Source: Pelotalea chapellei
Lineage (GTDB): Bacteria > Desulfobacterota > Desulfuromonadia > Geobacterales > Pseudopelobacteraceae
Direction of reading: 5' to 3'
Assembly (NCBI RefSeq): GCF_018531195.1
Contig: NZ_JAHDYS010000008.1
Location: forward strand, 62,001 to 126,000
DNA length: 64,000 bases
A program made the translations under genes and the position numbers. The notes beneath the pieces are model-generated. The model was not told the DNA's origin. It was given only the letters and a program-made list of their open reading frames with translations, and did no database searches. The first letter of the stretch is position 1. Each line of letters starts with the position of its first letter. Shown here piece after piece: positions 62,501 through 64,000 of this stretch.

Positions 62501-64000
62501 TTATAGAACAGCCTTCAGATATGTAGTGGTCTGCTCGCGCTTGACGAGACGGATCTCTTCAGGGTTGACTTCCACGAACTTCTCATCCGGGGTTACCTTG
62601 AATAATGGCTGACCCTTCTGAACAATGCTACCGTCAGCACCCTGCATGATGATTTTGTCTATAGTACCGGAGAAGGTCGCCCGGACCGTGTTGAACATCT
62701 TCATGACTTCGATGATATAAAGCGCCTGTCCCTTTTCAAAATGCATCCCTTCACTTACGAACAGCGGCAGGCCTGGAGCTTCCTGGCCGTAGTACATGCC
62801 GCCGCAAATTGCCACGATCTCATCTGCTTTTGTGGCTGGAGGAGGAACCAGAACTTTCCTCATCTGTGTCTGTAGATCGGTGTCGTTCAACTCTTCCGGA
62901 ATGGTGACTTCAAGATTGTCTTCCACTTTGAAGTCCCAGAAATTAACATTTTCAGCTACAAGGAACAGCATCCCGAGCAATTCCAGACCTGCTTCAAAGC
63001 CCATATGCGCCGAACGGATCTGACCCCATTCTTCGACGCTGAAGCCATCCTGAGGTTGTTCTTTGGTCAACAGGTCCGACAGTGTATCAAACTCGTGCAT
63101 GCCGAGATTGAAACGCTGTGACAGGGTGGAGTAGAAGCGAAGACCTTTTTGAAGTAGTTCGTTGTCATGGTCCCAGATCACGTCTGCAGCGGGGGCAGCC
63201 GTATCGTAGGTCATATTGAGATATTCGTAGGTATCAGCCAGGATAACAAAGGGATTATCATGCCAGACCACTTTGCCATTCTCCATGGTGAAGTTGTTGC
63301 GGTTGAGAGAAAGCCATCCGGACAGCAGGTGCGGATCTTCCAGAAGCTTGTCCATTGGTCGGGTGACCAAAGTACCTTTACGATCCAGAATTGACGACAT
63401 TTCCTTGGCCATTTTTGGATCATCAGGAAACAGGGCAGCCATTTTTTTTGCATAAGCTTTCTTCATCTGGATGAAGGCAAATAATGTGTCCAGGCGTCCC
63501 GCCTCTTCCTTCAATCGCCCAACCAGGGTCAGATACGGCACAACGAACCGGGTAGTTGGTTTTGCCATCACATTCTGACCAAGGAACCAGTTCACAAGCC
63601 CATAATGAAACTCAAGATTAGTCGCCAGATCACTTCCGCGGAGCACGGTTTTGCCGAGTACTTTGGAAAGATGCAAATAGCTGGCAAGACGATCTTCGCC
63701 CTTGGTGAGAAGCAGGGCGATATTGGAGTCATAGGCGCCAGCCACTTTGTAGCGCATGAACATGCCGGTGTCAGGGTTAACCAGGCAAATTCCCTGGTCA
63801 TCACGAATTTCGCCCTCGATGGGGGAAGACCAGTAGCGAATCATGCCGCCGGCATGAGGCGACAATGAAGAATCGGTTGCATTGAGACGCGCTTCGGCAG
63901 CTGCCTTGAATCGAAGAATCCGCTCTGGTTTGGGGAGTTTCTTTTTGTGGCGCGCCAACAGTGCCATCGCCTCAACCAGTGATTCGACGATGAAGAAGTC
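62501..64000 (-). CDS. Biotin-dependent acyl-CoA (or pyruvate-type) carboxylase, C-terminal part (partial)
   Basis: The frame enters from the right edge of the window, so its start is missing. The visible 499 residues begin in the biotin carboxylase C-terminal domain: IRYWSSPIEGEIRDD, YDSNIALLLTKGEDRLASYL and SDLATNLEFHYGLV match that domain. A middle region of about 250 residues without a clear name follows. The end is a biotinyl carrier domain with IIEVMKMFNTVRATFSGTI; the biotin lysine is encoded at 62699-62701. It is probably the biotin-bearing subunit of a propionyl-CoA or related carboxylase next to the mutase. The catalytic ATP-grasp part lies outside. Confidence 0.85.
   Translation of the reverse strand, partial: DFFIVESLVEAMALLARHKKKLPKPERILRFKAAAEARLNATDSSLSPHAGGMIRYWSSPIEGEIRDDQGICLVNPDTGMFMRYKVAGAYDSNIALLLTKGEDRLASYLHLSKVLGKTVLRGSDLATNLEFHYGLVNWFLGQNVMAKPTTRFVVPYLTLVGRLKEEAGRLDTLFAFIQMKKAYAKKMAALFPDDPKMAKEMSSILDRKGTLVTRPMDKLLEDPHLLSGWLSLNRNNFTMENGKVVWHDNPFVILADTYEYLNMTYDTAAPAADVIWDHDNELLQKGLRFYSTLSQRFNLGMHEFDTLSDLLTKEQPQDGFSVEEWGQIRSAHMGFEAGLELLGMLFLVAENVNFWDFKVEDNLEVTIPEELNDTDLQTQMRKVLVPPPATKADEIVAICGGMYYGQEAPGLPLFVSEGMHFEKGQALYIIEVMKMFNTVRATFSGTIDKIIMQGADGSIVQKGQPLFKVTPDEKFVEVNPEEIRLVKREQTTTYLKAVL

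Overview
The window is a 64 kb chromosomal segment of a deltaproteobacterium-type anaerobe, most likely of the Geobacter / Pelobacter propionicus / Trichlorobacter group (Geobacterales). The assignment rests on gene content: SfrAB-like NAD(P)H oxidoreductase genes, futalosine-pathway menaquinone genes (mqnB, mqnD), a hisZ-purA pair, DUF116 behind def-fmt, and a methylmalonyl-CoA cluster. I cannot fix the species. No rRNA, tRNA, CRISPR array, prophage or intact insertion sequence was seen.

Layout. (1) 1-13154, plus strand: the later part of the division and cell wall (dcw) cluster, murE(end)-murF-mraY-murD-ftsW-murG-murC-murB-ddl-ftsQ-ftsA-ftsZ, closed by two successive hairpins. (2) 13281-15356, minus: a radical SAM gene followed by two tiny overlapping genes, one a 59-residue four-cysteine protein. 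(3) 15425-20143, minus: a NuoG-like/SfrA-like and a NuoF-tail + GltD fusion (SfrB-like) pair. (4) 20451-22411, plus: an M29 aminopeptidase and mqnD. (5) 22575-31031, minus: a nuoHIJKLMN operon that lacks nuoA-G, carries an ankyrin-repeat gene between nuoH and nuoI, and ends in an M48-type lipoprotein protease. (6) 31200-34349, plus: ysxC-acyP-folE2-glycosyltransferase-mqnB. (7) 34378-37346, minus: a glcD-like FAD oxidase, a small membrane protein, maf and a YggS-type PLP protein. (8) 37539-43589, plus: a receiver-like/membrane chimera, mtnA, glnE and a short AhpD-like gene interrupted by an in-frame TGA that is best read as selenocysteine. (9) 43602-49044: def-fmt-DUF116 (minus), a small plus-strand gene, an HDOD gene (minus) and an exported TPR protein (plus). 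(10) 49119-58655: a very large GH13 enzyme, hisZ-purA, an exported propeller-like protein, and an outer-membrane porin with a long leader. (11) 59110-64000, minus: a methylmalonyl-CoA module (biotin-dependent carboxylase end, a dTMP-kinase-like protein without the Walker lysine, methylmalonyl-CoA mutase, epimerase) split by a GxxExxY gene that sits between near-perfect 30-bp inverted repeats.

How it fits together. Peptidoglycan precursor synthesis and divisome genes dominate the left end. The middle is respiratory: membrane-arm complex I genes, an SfrAB-like soluble oxidoreductase, and two steps of menaquinone synthesis. The right end links propionyl/methylmalonyl-CoA metabolism to an outer-membrane porin. 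The most notable items are the selenocysteine-type AhpD-like gene with a SECIS-like hairpin (43341-43589), the inverted-repeat-bounded GxxExxY cassette (59537-59980), the ankyrin gene embedded in the nuo operon, the degenerate kinase in the methylmalonyl-CoA cluster, and the overlooked 59-residue cysteine protein beside the radical SAM gene.
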